A stretch of DNA of 27,237 nucleotides, taken from positions 1 to 27,237 of the forward strand of contig CAYYEL010000022.1 in NCBI GenBank assembly GCA_964470845.1, in the 5' to 3' direction. Below the pieces are notes generated by a model that had not been told where the DNA came from, searched no databases, and saw only the letters and a program-made list of their open reading frames with translations. Positions 9,424 to 17,613 of the stretch are shown here, piece by piece (positions within the stretch are counted from its first letter, which is position 1; each line of letters starts with the position of its first letter). The DNA is from HGM04593 sp964470845 (GTDB lineage: Bacteria > Bacteroidota > Bacteroidia > Bacteroidales > Bacteroidaceae). The translations under genes were made by a program, and so were the position numbers.

Positions 9424-9969
9424 TTACTTTTTCTCGTTGCTCTTGTTTATGTTCTCAAGGAACAGACGCTCTAAAAGCTCTTTGTCAATTGAATTGCCAT
9501 TGCTCTTGCCGAGCTCCTCGTACAGAGCCTTTAGGTAGTCGCTGCCCTTTAGCTCAAGGACAATGTAGTTGGTGTATTGTCCACTGTCGTCCTTGTTCCA
9601 GCGGTCGCAAATGATGGTTGCACCCGATATTGTCTTTTCGACTGTAATTTTGTTCTTCTCGCTCATAAAGGATTTTGAGAGGGCATTCTCGGCCTCGGTG
9701 AGCATTGAGCTGTAATCCTCGGTGGTTGTCTCAACGGTCTTTGTGAGCATTGCTGCAAGCTCGGCCGATGCAGCTGCAAGGGCTTTCTTGCGGGCTGTCG
9801 TCTCATTGTCCGAGCTTCCCGAGGCCCACGCACGCAGTGCTCCATCGCCACTTACATATTCGCTACAAGGCATCACAAAGGTCTTTATGGGACTTTTCTC
9901 TTTTGTTGAGCAACTGCCAAATGCTATCAGTGCTATTGCGCACAATGCAATTAAAAATGATTTTTTCAT
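9424..9969 (-). CDS. LPP20-like lipoprotein, last gene of the nine-gene cluster
   Basis: This 181-residue protein has a lipoprotein signal peptide with lipobox FGSC (Cys20), so it should be acylated and held in a membrane facing the periplasm. The mature part has the pattern WASGSSDNETTARKKALAAA, then alpha-helical sequence and a beta-rich stretch (ATIICDRWNK, YTNYIVLELKG). This resembles the LPP20/FlgT-N fold, in which an Ala-rich helix 'ARxxALxxA' packs on a small sheet. It lies 18 bp after the related but longer LPP20 gene and may be a domain duplicate of it. Biochemical role unknown. Fold assignment is by pattern only. Confidence 0.75.
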   Translation of the reverse strand: MKKSFLIALCAIALIAFGSCSTKEKSPIKTFVMPCSEYVSGDGALRAWASGSSDNETTARKKALAAASAELAAMLTKTVETTTEDYSSMLTEAENALSKSFMSEKNKITVEKTISGATIICDRWNKDDSGQYTNYIVLELKGSDYLKALYEELGKSNGNSIDKELLERLFLENINKSNEKK

Positions 9970-9987
9970 AGCTTTTGAGTTTGTGGG

Positions 9988-11325
9988 TTACATATTCATT
10001 TTTTTCATTTTGTTGGGAAGATTACGCTTAACGCGTTTCATAACTTCGTTAATGCACATTGATATTGTCTCCTCGGCGCTTTTGTCGGTGGGAACAAGCA
10101 CTTTTACACGATTCTCGCTGTAGTCGAGCAGCAGTTGTTGGTTGCTGTTGTTGTAAATCTTTATGACAATTGTGCAGTAGCAGGCGTTAAGGTCGTATTT
10201 TCCTTTTACCGTTTCGCCAAGCTCCATTGTGGTCGATAGGTCGATGAAACACTCGGCGGCGTCGGGGTTCTCGGTGAGCGTAAAGTGGTTGTTGGCCAGT
10301 ATCTTGCCTGCGTAGCGCTCGATGCCTTCAAGGTCGTTCTGTTCGTTCAGATAAAGGTAGGCTGTGGTTGCACTGCGGGCAAGCGTTACAGTTACTTTGG
10401 CTTGTGGCCACGTTTGATTTTGCAGTAGTTGCAGATAGCTCTGGGGGAGTGCTGCTGTGAAACTCTCGTCGATTGTTATGCGCACCTCTTGAATGGGCTC
10501 TTTTGAGGTGATATTGGTTATGTAGAACTCGGCTGTACCATTGTAGTCGGTTTCTATTGATGGGGTAATCTCTCCGCTTCCTTTAACGAATTTTGCGTTG
10601 AGTTTTACATTGGGAACAACTACACCGCCACGCGACAGACAGGCTGCAATAGGCAATTTTATTGCTTTGAACGACTCGCCCTCGACGTTGACTGTGTTTG
10701 TGGTTATTGCCATCCCACTGAATACGTTGATGTAGGCATTGTAAAGCTCGGTGGGAATGTCGATGCTTCTGCCACCTTGTGTGGTGCTCAGGTTCATAAA
10801 GAGCCACGGCTCCACAGCTTCGAGGCCTTTCCCGTAGAGCAGTAGGGCTTGTGCGAGGTTCATTGCTTCCTCGGCTGCTCGACCTTTGTTAAGGTGGTCG
10901 AGGCCTTTTTCTATTGCCTCGTTGCGGCGGGCATCGGAGTTTTTCTTGTGCTGCTTCTTGTCGAGGGTGTAATAGACGTAGTATTTGTCGTTGCTTTGAT
11001 AGCTATCTTTTAACTCGGCGCCTTCTATCCACGCGGTCATTTTATTCAGTATTTTATCCTCGAAGAGTTGGCGCGATTTTCCATCAACGTCTATCGTGTG
11101 CATAAACGACTCGTTCTCGACCTTTGTGGCTATTTGTGCTGCAATGTCGGCAAGGGCATTTTGTGAGGCAATCTGCATATAGTCGTCCTCGGATAGATTG
11201 GCTATTCCTATGCCTATGTACTCTTTATCGGACGTGGGACGCTCTGTAACCCATTTGGGGGCTTGCGCTGTCGCATTCATTATGCCTGTTATAACAAGCA
11301 TAAGAAAAAGAATCCTCTTTTTCAT
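9988..11325 (-). CDS. Exported LPP20-domain protein
   Basis: This 445-residue protein has a cleavable signal peptide (about 1-21, ending NATAQA) and no lipobox Cys. Residues about 22-130 (PKWVTERPTSDKEYIGIGIA, then QIASQNALADIAAQI) match the LPP20/FlgT N-domain pattern. An Ala-rich helical, TPR-like stretch follows (KGLDHLNKGRAAEEAMNLAQ). A beta-sandwich-like part comes near 235-300 (VVVPNVKLNAKF, DYNGTAEFYIT). The C-terminal half resembles the lipoprotein-type folds seen in CsgG- or GNA1162-like partners. It is translated 11 bp after the DUF6175-like gene, so the genes are surely co-transcribed. Likely a periplasmic or outer-membrane component of the machine. Exact role unknown. Confidence 0.78.
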   Translation of the reverse strand: MKKRILFLMLVITGIMNATAQAPKWVTERPTSDKEYIGIGIANLSEDDYMQIASQNALADIAAQIATKVENESFMHTIDVDGKSRQLFEDKILNKMTAWIEGAELKDSYQSNDKYYVYYTLDKKQHKKNSDARRNEAIEKGLDHLNKGRAAEEAMNLAQALLLYGKGLEAVEPWLFMNLSTTQGGRSIDIPTELYNAYINVFSGMAITTNTVNVEGESFKAIKLPIAACLSRGGVVVPNVKLNAKFVKGSGEITPSIETDYNGTAEFYITNITSKEPIQEVRITIDESFTAALPQSYLQLLQNQTWPQAKVTVTLARSATTAYLYLNEQNDLEGIERYAGKILANNHFTLTENPDAAECFIDLSTTMELGETVKGKYDLNACYCTIVIKIYNNSNQQLLLDYSENRVKVLVPTDKSAEETISMCINEVMKRVKRNLPNKMKKMNM

Positions 11326-11336
11326 AGTTGTGGGTT

Positions 11337-12596
11337 TTATAGGTCGGTACTTGTGATTGTTATCATTATATTGTTGCCGGCAGTTTTAATTTCGCTATCT
11401 ACTCCGACCTCGTATAGTGCGTCGCTCAGTGCTTCGGCAAATTTGTTTGTGTTCATTTTTTTGCCTTTCTTGTCAACGCGGGGCATTAGTACGTCGTCGA
11501 ATATGGCCGACTCGTCAACTACTCCTTGCAGGTGATACTCGCCATTGTATGCGTTCTCTTCGAGCCAGTCGGATATAAATGCCGAGAGGCGTTTGCCGTT
11601 TTTGAGGCGGTCGCGCATTGTAATTCCTGTTTCGTTGAGAACCGAGAATTCAATGACTACGCTTGCGGGTTGCATAAAGTTTTTCTCTATTTGTTTTAAA
11701 AAGTCGGGTAGATAGGCTTTTACCGCGAGCGCACACAGATAGCTTATGTCGGCATTTTTGTTTGGTTTTGTCCAACTGTTTTGCGAACCCCAATTATTGT
11801 CGGTGGCTGTCTCGTAGGCTTTTAGTACAAGGGCGATGCTTGTACCTTCGGCTGTGGTGTTTTTCTTAATATCTACTACTACATATACGTCGGCATCGGT
11901 GCTGCGTAACAGCTCTTTTGCATTTGAACTTGCTGCGTCGGTCTCGAATTCGGCACGGCGTTTGCTGCTCTTGGGGGCCGAGAGTATATTCTCGGTCTCG
12001 ATGTTAAGCTCTTGGAATCCTTTTTCTACCTCGTTGACGGCTGCACGCAGGTCGAAATTGCTGTTAAGGATTGCTTGATAGCTCTCCTCGTCCTGTGCAA
12101 ATGGTACTACGATAATCTTGGGCGATGCTTGCAGTGTGGGTTCAAGGCGTGTGCTTTGAGGGATGCTTGCGGGCTTTTTGTTGCCTCCTGTGTTTCTTTT
12201 TACATCGTTGATTAGTTGCTTGAGGCGTATTGTTATTTTGTAGTTTCTTTGGTATTTACCACTTACTTTGCTTGCATCGCCCGCAGCCTCACACTCGATG
12301 AGGTAGCCTGTGTATCTTGCCTGTGAGTTGAAGAATGAGTTTGTATATCCGGGCTTGTTTTCGGTAACTAAGGGGGCATCGTCGTTGACACCTGTTACTC
12401 CTGTGAAGAGCAGTGTGTGGAAGAGGGATTTTATGGCATTTGTCTCGGCATCTGCTTTTTTATCGCCGAATCCCACTGAGGTAAATGTTCCCCGGCCGTC
12501 GCTTTCCGATTCAAAGGATACTATTTCGAGGTATTCTTGTGAGTGTGCGCCGAGCACGCCCAAGAATAGTACGAGGGTGCTTAATACTCTTTTCAT
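11337..12596 (-). CDS. Exported DUF6175-like protein
   Basis: This 419-residue protein has a signal peptide (1-19, ending GAHSQ). The N-terminal part (about 20-135) holds a motif with an Ala-rich helix, FGDKKADAETNAIKSLFHTL, reminiscent of LPP20/FlgT folds. The central part (about 155-290) begins with KIIVVPFAQDEESYQAILNS and contains DVYVVVDIKKN, like the TolB-N/CsgG alpha-beta fold. The C-terminal part holds a second such half (SVVIEFSVLNETGITMRD). I recognise it as the family annotated DUF6175 in Bacteroides relatives, from memory. Neighbour spacing is 11 bp downstream and 23 bp upstream. No enzymatic motif is visible. Probably a periplasmic structural or assembly factor that works with the CsgG-like protein. 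Confidence 0.75.
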   Translation of the reverse strand: MKRVLSTLVLFLGVLGAHSQEYLEIVSFESESDGRGTFTSVGFGDKKADAETNAIKSLFHTLLFTGVTGVNDDAPLVTENKPGYTNSFFNSQARYTGYLIECEAAGDASKVSGKYQRNYKITIRLKQLINDVKRNTGGNKKPASIPQSTRLEPTLQASPKIIVVPFAQDEESYQAILNSNFDLRAAVNEVEKGFQELNIETENILSAPKSSKRRAEFETDAASSNAKELLRSTDADVYVVVDIKKNTTAEGTSIALVLKAYETATDNNWGSQNSWTKPNKNADISYLCALAVKAYLPDFLKQIEKNFMQPASVVIEFSVLNETGITMRDRLKNGKRLSAFISDWLEENAYNGEYHLQGVVDESAIFDDVLMPRVDKKGKKMNTNKFAEALSDALYEVGVDSEIKTAGNNIMITITSTDL

Positions 12597-12619
12597 ATTA
12601 TGGTCTGTTTTAGTGGGTG

Positions 12620-13540
12620 TTAGAAGTATGAGATTTCGTAGCGTCCTACCGACCTTATCTTTATTGGGGCGGTGTTGGGGTCGCTCTCTTTGTTCTCTTT
12701 GTAATCGTTCATCTTCTTGTACATTTGTGAACGGGTCTTTTGATTGGTTTGCCCCGCGATTATTTCGAGCTGTGAGTAGTTGTTGCCTACTTTTACAATC
12801 TTGGCGTAGCCTATCCCGTTGTACTCAATCTCGTCGAATATCTCTGTGGGTACGAGTATCTCAAATACGAGGTCTTCGGTAACTAATGATTTGTCTATTC
12901 GGGTGTAGAAATGTGTGATTTTTTCTTTCTTCTCGGTTAGGTTGGTGTCCTCGACGTAGCTCTCGACGGGGAAATTCTCGACAACAATAAGCCTTGCTGC
13001 GCCTCTTGTCTTTTTGAATGTGTCGCTTTTGGCTGTGTTGGTCGAGTATTCTTTGCCTTTGGTGTATTTGCCGTCTGAGTAATAATCGGTGTAGCTGTCT
13101 TCGTAATTTATGGGAATTGTGGCTATAATCTCTTTGGACTTTAGGTCGTTGAGGGTGAGCGTGCCTGTAATTTTACAGGTGTATTTTTTACTTTGTGTGT
13201 TTTTGGTTTTTTCTTCTACTACTTGAACTGCGCACGATGTTACGTTACCGGTAACGATATATTGGAATTGCTCATTTGTTTCGAGCGATAATACGTCGCT
13301 CTTTTGTTGTTGTTCAAGTACCATATTTATGGTGTTCTGATCGACAAGCTCGCAGCGACCCGAGTTTTGCATTCCGCTTATTACGTTGGCTTGTATTTGG
13401 CTGACGTCGGCGGCGGTTATTCCTTTTTCGGCTGTAAAGTCGGCTACGTATATTTTGGGGATTATGTTCAGACGTTCATCTTGGGCAATTGACGAGATTG
13501 CGACAAGCAGTAGTGCTATTGTTAAAATTTTTTTATACAT
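12620..13540 (-). CDS. CsgG/HfaB-like exported protein
   Basis: This 306-residue protein has a signal peptide (1-19, ending SSIAQ). The mature N-terminus carries the CsgG pattern: a beta strand PKIYVADFTAEKG, a helix with QANVISGMQNSGRCELVD, then NTINMVLEQQQ and QYIVTGNVTSC. CsgG forms the outer-membrane secretion pore for curli; many Bacteroidetes relatives are of unknown function. Unlike E. coli CsgG there is no lipobox Cys, so membrane insertion is not certain. The C-terminal third (VEDTNLTEKKEKITHFYTRI) has no match I know. An A10 run on the coding strand lies just before the start codon. The 79-bp gap to the upstream gene is the widest inside the cluster and could hold a processing site or weak promoter. 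Confidence 0.75.
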   Translation of the reverse strand: MYKKILTIALLLVAISSIAQDERLNIIPKIYVADFTAEKGITAADVSQIQANVISGMQNSGRCELVDQNTINMVLEQQQKSDVLSLETNEQFQYIVTGNVTSCAVQVVEEKTKNTQSKKYTCKITGTLTLNDLKSKEIIATIPINYEDSYTDYYSDGKYTKGKEYSTNTAKSDTFKKTRGAARLIVVENFPVESYVEDTNLTEKKEKITHFYTRIDKSLVTEDLVFEILVPTEIFDEIEYNGIGYAKIVKVGNNYSQLEIIAGQTNQKTRSQMYKKMNDYKENKESDPNTAPIKIRSVGRYEISYF

Positions 13541-13619
13541 AATGTCTTTTTTTTTTGTGTGTAAAGGTCGTTTTTTGACTTATATGAGGGAGGGGATGCC
13601 TCCTCCTTGCTGTTTGTGT

Positions 13620-14897
13620 TTATAGTTTGGCTTTTGCTTTGGCGTGTCCCATATTGGCGGCTTTCTTGAAATTCTGTCGTGCCATCATTGCGTTTTTGGC
13701 AATGCCACCGCAGCCACTTTCGTAGATTACGCCTAACATATAGTAGGAATCGGCACTGCCCGAGGCTTTGAATTTTTTTACTGCTTCGAGGCCGTTGCCC
13801 TCCTCGTAGGCTTTCATTCCTGCTTCGTATTGAGTGTCTTTTTGTTCGGCAGGGGCGGGCGCCGGGGTTGCTTTTGCGGGTGTGGTCTCGGCTTTTTGTT
13901 GTGTTGCAGCGGGTTTCTGTTGTGCAGGCTGAGCTGCCGGTTGTGGAGTTGCTGCGGGTGCAACTGTTTCAACTTGTGTGGGGGCAGCCTGTTCGGGTGC
14001 TGCTTGTTGGTCTCCTGTGCCACCGAATATTATGTAGGCGAGTAGTACTATGGCTACTACCGAGGCTATGATGAACCATTTTTTTGAGCTGCCCGAGCTA
14101 CTGTTGTGTGCTTGCAGTTTGGGTTGATTGTCGCTTAGTGCTCCGATGCTTTTGCTTGTTTGTTGGGCTGTGGTGCTTGTGCGACGATTCTCGGTTGCTG
14201 CGGTAGCAGTTGCTGTGGCTGCTATTACTTCGGGCTGTTGGGCCTTGGTCTCACTTTTGTACATTGCGTCAATCTCCTCTTCGATGCTTTTTTTCTTCTC
14301 TTCGACGTCGAGCTCTTGGGCTTTGCGGTTCATCATCTGACGACCCGCTGCGCCTATCTTGCCGTTTGTGGTGAGCATCAGCTCTTGGTAGGCCATACGA
14401 TATTCGTTGATGGCTTTTTTCTCGCATTCGATACAGCGGTTTTTACCTTTGACTTTGCAGTCGAAGCAGATGCTCTTGCCGCATTTGGGGCAGCGGGCGT
14501 GCTTGCCGTCGAAGGGGTTGCCGCACACTTCGCAAAATTCGGCCTCGCTTTTGCCGCCCATTACTATTGTTGTGTTGTTGTGGACGGTGGAGTTGTCGAT
14601 GTTCGATGAGTTTGTTGTTACGTTCGAGGTTAGGTTGGTGTTGTTTGTCGAGTTGTCGTAACTGTTATTGGTCTGACTGTTGCTGGTGTTGGTTGTGGTT
14701 ATTTTGTTTATGCTGCCGCTGACGTTGTTGCGCGATAAATCGTCGCCGCCTGCGTCGGGGCTGTCGGTTTTTGGTTCGTTGTTGCTTTTGGGAGTGTTGC
14801 TTGTGGGGGATTGGACTCGTGTCCCACAATTTTCACAGAATGTAGCATCGTCATCGAGTGGTGTATTGCACTCGGGGCATAGTCTTTTGTCGCTCAT
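13620..14897 (-). CDS. Zinc-ribbon, single-TM protein with C-terminal Sel1-like repeats
   Basis: This 425-residue protein has no signal peptide. An N-terminal zinc ribbon uses C7, C10, C21 and C24. An Asn/Thr/Ser-rich linker covers about 55-113. A second, B-box-like Cys cluster begins at C122/C125 (FCEVCGNPF, CPKCGKSICFDCK, CIECEKK). A helical stretch (about 165-215) comes next, then one transmembrane helix near 275-293 (WFIIASVVAIVLLAYIIFG). A Pro/Ala/Gln-rich spacer and a Sel1/TPR-like end (YYMLGVIYESGCGG, ARQNFKKAANMGHAKAKAKL) finish the protein. The layout predicts zinc fingers in the cytosol and Sel1 repeats in the periplasm, which makes it the natural inner-membrane link between the cytosolic and exported halves of the cluster. 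It resembles in design the zinc-ribbon membrane protein YdjG of the B. subtilis pspA operon. Confidence 0.82.
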   Translation of the reverse strand: MSDKRLCPECNTPLDDDATFCENCGTRVQSPTSNTPKSNNEPKTDSPDAGGDDLSRNNVSGSINKITTTNTSNSQTNNSYDNSTNNTNLTSNVTTNSSNIDNSTVHNNTTIVMGGKSEAEFCEVCGNPFDGKHARCPKCGKSICFDCKVKGKNRCIECEKKAINEYRMAYQELMLTTNGKIGAAGRQMMNRKAQELDVEEKKKSIEEEIDAMYKSETKAQQPEVIAATATATAATENRRTSTTAQQTSKSIGALSDNQPKLQAHNSSSGSSKKWFIIASVVAIVLLAYIIFGGTGDQQAAPEQAAPTQVETVAPAATPQPAAQPAQQKPAATQQKAETTPAKATPAPAPAEQKDTQYEAGMKAYEEGNGLEAVKKFKASGSADSYYMLGVIYESGCGGIAKNAMMARQNFKKAANMGHAKAKAKL

Positions 14898-14915
14898 AAT
14901 ATTTTGTTTTATTTG

Positions 14916-15290
14916 TTATTTCTTTTGTTTTTTTAGTTGTTTTTTCAGTTTGCGGGGCAGACGTCGGGCTGCCACAGTGGGCTGTTTACTGTTGTCGCTG
15001 AGGATTGATATTGGAGACGAGGGGGAGGGGGCAGGCGCAAGCAGCAGGACGCCGTCGGCAAGGGTTACCGATTGGACGCATATATAGTGGTTGGCCTCTT
15101 CGATGCTTCCGTTTATTGTTACTTCTTGGTTGTCGAGTGGCTCGAAGAAGGGGTCGTTCTGCGGGAGGGTGTCGTTGCGGTAGAGGGTGTATGTGTTGCC
15201 CTCGGGGGTGTGTAGCTGTGCGACTGCTCCTTGTGATTTTGAACCGCTATTTTGGCTGCTGATTGTTATTTTGCCTTTTGTCTCGCTCAT
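14916..15290 (-). CDS. Small conserved-looking protein of unknown function
   Basis: This 124-residue protein has no signal peptide or membrane segment. Residues about 20-85 read as alternating beta strands (AVAQLHTPEGNTYTLYR, QEVTINGSIEEANHYICVQS), which could be a small OB-like barrel. The C-terminus is disordered and strongly basic (RRLPRKLKKQLKKQKK), fit for binding acidic lipids or nucleic acid. It is tightly placed between the SPFH-like gene (31 bp upstream) and the zinc-ribbon membrane protein (18 bp downstream), so it is surely translated. I do not recognise the family. Confidence 0.7.
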   Translation of the reverse strand: MSETKGKITISSQNSGSKSQGAVAQLHTPEGNTYTLYRNDTLPQNDPFFEPLDNQEVTINGSIEEANHYICVQSVTLADGVLLLAPAPSPSSPISILSDNSKQPTVAARRLPRKLKKQLKKQKK

Positions 15291-15321
15291 TTTAGTCCTT
15301 TTTTATATGTAACATTTTGTA

Positions 15322-17595
15322 TTATAGGTTTTCTCCACATTCGTAGCAGAAACGGCTGCCGGGCTCAAGCTCAGCACCGCACTCGGGGCACACTAACGGC
15401 GCTGCTGCCTTTTGTGCCGGCTCGGGCTGACGTGGCTGTGGTGCGTGTTGTGGTTGTTGTTGAGGCTGGGGCGTATATTGTGGCTGTTGGGGCGCTGCAC
15501 CGCTGCGTGTGGTGTAGTCGAGGGCGCGGTCATAGGCTGTGTCCATTCGTCCTTCTTGGCGGCGTATGCGCTCGTCGCGTTCTTGTAATTGACGCTCTTT
15601 CTCGGCCAGTTGCTCCTTGGCGCGGCGTGCTTCCTCTTGCATACGGTTGTTTTCGCGATTGTTGCCTAATGCCATTTCCATCATTCGCAGCATTGCCTCT
15701 CTGTTTTCGCGGGTCTCGGCATCGCGTGCGGCACGTTCGGCGCGGACAATCTCCTCGGCTTCGGCCTTGGCGCGACGCTCGTTCTCCATATTGTATTTGC
15801 TCTCGGCATATGCTCGTGCATTCTCGCCTCCGGTGAGTGCCCACACTTGCTCGTCGCTTAGTTCTCTGTCCCACTTCATACGCTCAATCTCTTCGTTGTG
15901 CTGCATACGGGCTTTTTCCATTTCGGCTTCGTGGCGGCGCTCGTTCTGTTTCGATTCTTCTTGGATGCGTTGCATTGCCAAGAATTGTTGGAATTGTGCG
16001 TCGCGTTCCTCGCGCTCAAGCTGGCTCTGACGCTTTGTGTCGTTAAAATTCATATCGCGGCGACGTTGCTCAATGTCGAGTTGGGCGTTGGCTGCGGCCT
16101 GCTCTTTTTCGAGCTCTTTGTAGTAGCGTGTGTCGTTGTACTCGTCGCGTATCATCTCGACTTCTATCTGTTTGCGGGCTATGGTTACGGCTTTGTCGGC
16201 CTCGCCTTCGAGGCGGATGCGCTCAAACTCAATGCTGTCGCGTAGTTGCATCATTGCAAGGGCTGTGCCGCGTTTGTATTGCTCGGTCTTTAGCTTGTCG
16301 CGCAGGGCGTTCATCTCTTCCTCGCGCACAAGGCCTGTGCGGGCAATCTCGGCAAGGGCTGCCTCGCGCTCGTCGTCGCTGCGTGCCTCGCGTATTATAC
16401 GTTCGTTGGCAAGGATATACTCGAATTTTTGTAGCTCGTCCTCGCGCAGAATGTTGTCGTGGTTGATTTTGTCGAGCTGTTGCTGAAGCTCAAGCTGCGT
16501 GCGTGCCTCGTGCAGAAGTTGGCTGTTCTGTGTGTCGGCGAGGCGGTTCTTAAAGTCGTTGGTGCGACGCAGGTAGTCGAGCTCCTGCTCGGATAGGTAG
16601 AGCTCGCGGCTCAGTGATGCGAAACGCTCAAGGTCGTCATTTGCGGCCGATATTTCGACGATGCGTACCATTGATATTCCAAAGAATGCTTCGACGGCAG
16701 CACCGTTTATTGAGGCTTTTATTCTATCGTGAAGTTCCTTGGGGATGCGGTTCGAGGTAATCTCTTCGTTGTATAACTCGTCTTGCAATATGCCGCGGAT
16801 TGTGTCGCTTATTTCATCTACTATGAGGGTGGTGTTCATCAGCTGCTTGTCGGTGAGGTAGTGGGTGATGAAACGCTCGTGGTCGGTGATGCTGAAATAG
16901 GCGTTTACTCCGACGCTGATGTTCAGATGGCGTGTGGCGATTGTCATCGGCTTGAATTCCTTGTAGTCGTCGAGATTGGATTGCTTGGCGCCAATGAGCA
17001 GGGGAAAGGCTTTGTTCAAGAGTATTACAACCGAGAAGGCTGCACCTCGCTTGGCGTTTTCGAGTATTGCGCTTTGTTGCTTGTGGTACAGTGCCTCGGC
17101 CTCGCTCTCTTGGGGCTTTGTTTCTTCTTTCTTTTTGCTGCTGAAGAGGCTTGTGATGAAGCGCCAGCCTTTGCGCAAAAGGCCTTCGTCTTTGTTATCC
17201 GATGCTGCTTGGATAAAATCGTATGTGCCGCCGCTTATGCTGGCTATTGTGCGGCCGTTGGCGCGTATGTAGGCGGTGGTGCCCTCGGATATTATAACGC
17301 CTTTTATCTTGTTGTACGATTCAAATTCGGCCTCGCTGATGACGCGTGCCACTTGTCCGGGTTGTATGTTCCAATATATGCGCTCGGTTGCGCTTTCAAT
17401 GTCCGATGGCAGATTGTGTTTTTCGCCGGCTTTGTTGTCGGTGATGCGGGTGCCACATTTTGTGCAGAATTTTGCACCGGGTTTCAAGGCCGATTGGCAT
17501 TGTGGACAACAGTTGGTTGCTTCGAGTTTCTTGCCGCAGTGAACGCAGAATTTTGCGCCGGGCTTGATGCTTGCATTGCAGTGTGGACAGTTCAT
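15322..17595 (-). CDS. SPFH/Band 7-like coiled-coil protein with three zinc ribbons
   Basis: This 757-residue protein has no signal peptide. Two zinc ribbons open it (C3/C6/C17/C20 and C30/C33/C44/C47) and a third closes it (C736/C739/C750/C753). Residues about 70-330 resemble the SPFH domain of the stomatin/prohibitin group with Zn-ribbons (COG4260, B. subtilis YdjI): IYWNIQPGQVARVIS, GVIISEGTTAYIRANG, VGVNAYFSITDHERFI. From about 330 to 690 it is charged coiled coil rich in Glu, Arg and Gln (for example EIERMKWDRELSDEQVWAL), then a Pro/Gln-rich hinge. SPFH proteins assemble into membrane-bound rings or cages. This one probably forms the cytosolic scaffold of the cluster, with the ribbons as docking tags. 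The long coiled coil is larger than in YdjI. Confidence 0.85.
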   Translation of the reverse strand: MNCPHCNASIKPGAKFCVHCGKKLEATNCCPQCQSALKPGAKFCTKCGTRITDNKAGEKHNLPSDIESATERIYWNIQPGQVARVISEAEFESYNKIKGVIISEGTTAYIRANGRTIASISGGTYDFIQAASDNKDEGLLRKGWRFITSLFSSKKKEETKPQESEAEALYHKQQSAILENAKRGAAFSVVILLNKAFPLLIGAKQSNLDDYKEFKPMTIATRHLNISVGVNAYFSITDHERFITHYLTDKQLMNTTLIVDEISDTIRGILQDELYNEEITSNRIPKELHDRIKASINGAAVEAFFGISMVRIVEISAANDDLERFASLSRELYLSEQELDYLRRTNDFKNRLADTQNSQLLHEARTQLELQQQLDKINHDNILREDELQKFEYILANERIIREARSDDEREAALAEIARTGLVREEEMNALRDKLKTEQYKRGTALAMMQLRDSIEFERIRLEGEADKAVTIARKQIEVEMIRDEYNDTRYYKELEKEQAAANAQLDIEQRRRDMNFNDTKRQSQLEREERDAQFQQFLAMQRIQEESKQNERRHEAEMEKARMQHNEEIERMKWDRELSDEQVWALTGGENARAYAESKYNMENERRAKAEAEEIVRAERAARDAETRENREAMLRMMEMALGNNRENNRMQEEARRAKEQLAEKERQLQERDERIRRQEGRMDTAYDRALDYTTRSGAAPQQPQYTPQPQQQPQHAPQPRQPEPAQKAAAPLVCPECGAELEPGSRFCYECGENL

Positions 17596-17613
17596 AGTGG
17601 TATGTTTTTGGTT

